Shown here: one piece after another, positions 15,390 to 15,808 of the stretch
Layout: each line of letters begins with the position of its first letter
Numbering within the stretch: position 1 is the stretch's first letter
From: Cyclostephanos tholiformis
Taxonomy: Eukaryota; Bacillariophyta; Thalassiosirophyceae; Thalassiosirales; Thalassiosiraceae
Assembly: GCA_036939975.1 (NCBI GenBank)
Contig: JALLPB010000620.1
Coordinates: 1 to 15,808 of the forward strand
Direction of reading: 5' to 3'
DNA length: 15,808 nt
The notes under the pieces: model-generated
Seen by the model: the letters and a program-made list of their open reading frames with translations, nothing else
Database searches by the model: none
Told to the model about the DNA's origin: nothing
Made by a program: the position numbers and the translations under genes

Positions 15390-15808
15390 GGTTGATGTTT
15401 TCGACTTGAACACGCTGCGGGGGTATGTTTGGGGTTGGAGTTATTGTTTTTTTTTTTTGGTATTACAAAATATTATTATTGAAATATAATATGGATTGTC
15501 AGTATTACTTAAGCAGACTGGGACTCAACTTAGCCCTAAAAATGAAACAGGGGAAGTGGGGCCGATACATTCAGCTTATCCAATCTATCTAATACTCAAT
15601 CAGCAAAAGGCTGTACTATTCATTCCCTGCATTCGAGTCAATTAAGAAAGGCAGGGCTTATCTCTAGTAGGATAAGCGGCTTTTTAAGAGATACGCGGCT
15701 TTAAAAAGCAATCGCGAGCACGTAACTGGATTGATTCCTATTACCGTCGGGACCGGGGGATAAGAAACAGCTAATGTGCAAGGATGTGACAGCTAAATCC
15801 GTCGGACC
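15390..15808. other. Non-coding region upstream of the short paralogue
   Basis: Contains a run of 12 T at 15447-15458 and AT-rich DNA around 15463-15493, likely part of the promoter or 5' UTR of the minus-strand gene. Further right there is a 19-bp-period imperfect direct repeat: GATAAGCGGCTTTTTAA (15671-15687) and GATACGCGGCTTTAAAAA (15690-15707). No ORF of interest is seen. Confidence 0.5.

Overview
This looks like nuclear DNA from a stramenopile alga, most likely a diatom. The reasons are long eukaryotic-style genes on both strands without bacterial ribosome binding sites, candidate GT..AG introns, and protein families I associate with diatom genomes: a paired-CxxC plus ARM-repeat protein, type II membrane proteins with a cyclophilin-like lumenal domain, and several decayed transposons. 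No bacterial operon, tRNA, rRNA or CRISPR array is visible. The species cannot be named from this window.

Layout. (1) 1-538: non-coding, with a striking nested palindrome at 90-177. (2) 539-2326 (+): an integrase-type transposase (HHCC zinc finger plus DDE core of the kind seen in KRBA2-like/Ginger-like elements). A 56-codon tail continues out of frame to 2451. (3) 2452-3938: C-run-rich, non-coding or decayed DNA, then a cluster of inverted repeats (3250-3447). (4) 4023-6461 (+): a host gene for a large, mostly disordered protein with a CxxC/CxxC zinc-binding module and about four ARM-like repeats. A 72-nt intron may join it to a second exon ending at 6662. (5) 7110-7705 (+): a frameshifted relic of a PIF/Harbinger-like DDE transposase. 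(6) 7877-12175 (-): a degenerate Copia-like retrotransposon with recognisable gag zinc knuckle, protease, integrase, reverse transcriptase and RNase H, broken by many stops and frameshifts. One catalytic Asp of the reverse transcriptase is Asn. (7) 12190-12732: a 543-bp non-coding element with 59-bp terminal inverted repeats, abutting the 5' end of the retrotransposon remains. (8) 13069-14481 (+) and 14745-15389 (-): two convergent paralogues. The first is a full-length type II membrane protein with coiled coil and cyclophilin-like domain. The second keeps only the cytosolic, membrane and coiled-coil parts. A short plus-strand copy of the 3' end of the first gene lies between them.

Four unrelated mobile or repeat elements occupy roughly 7.5 kb, leaving three host genes. 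The window reads as a transposon-rich block between one regulatory/scaffold-like gene and a local inverted duplication of a secretory-pathway membrane protein. I see no sign of a defence island or biosynthetic cluster.
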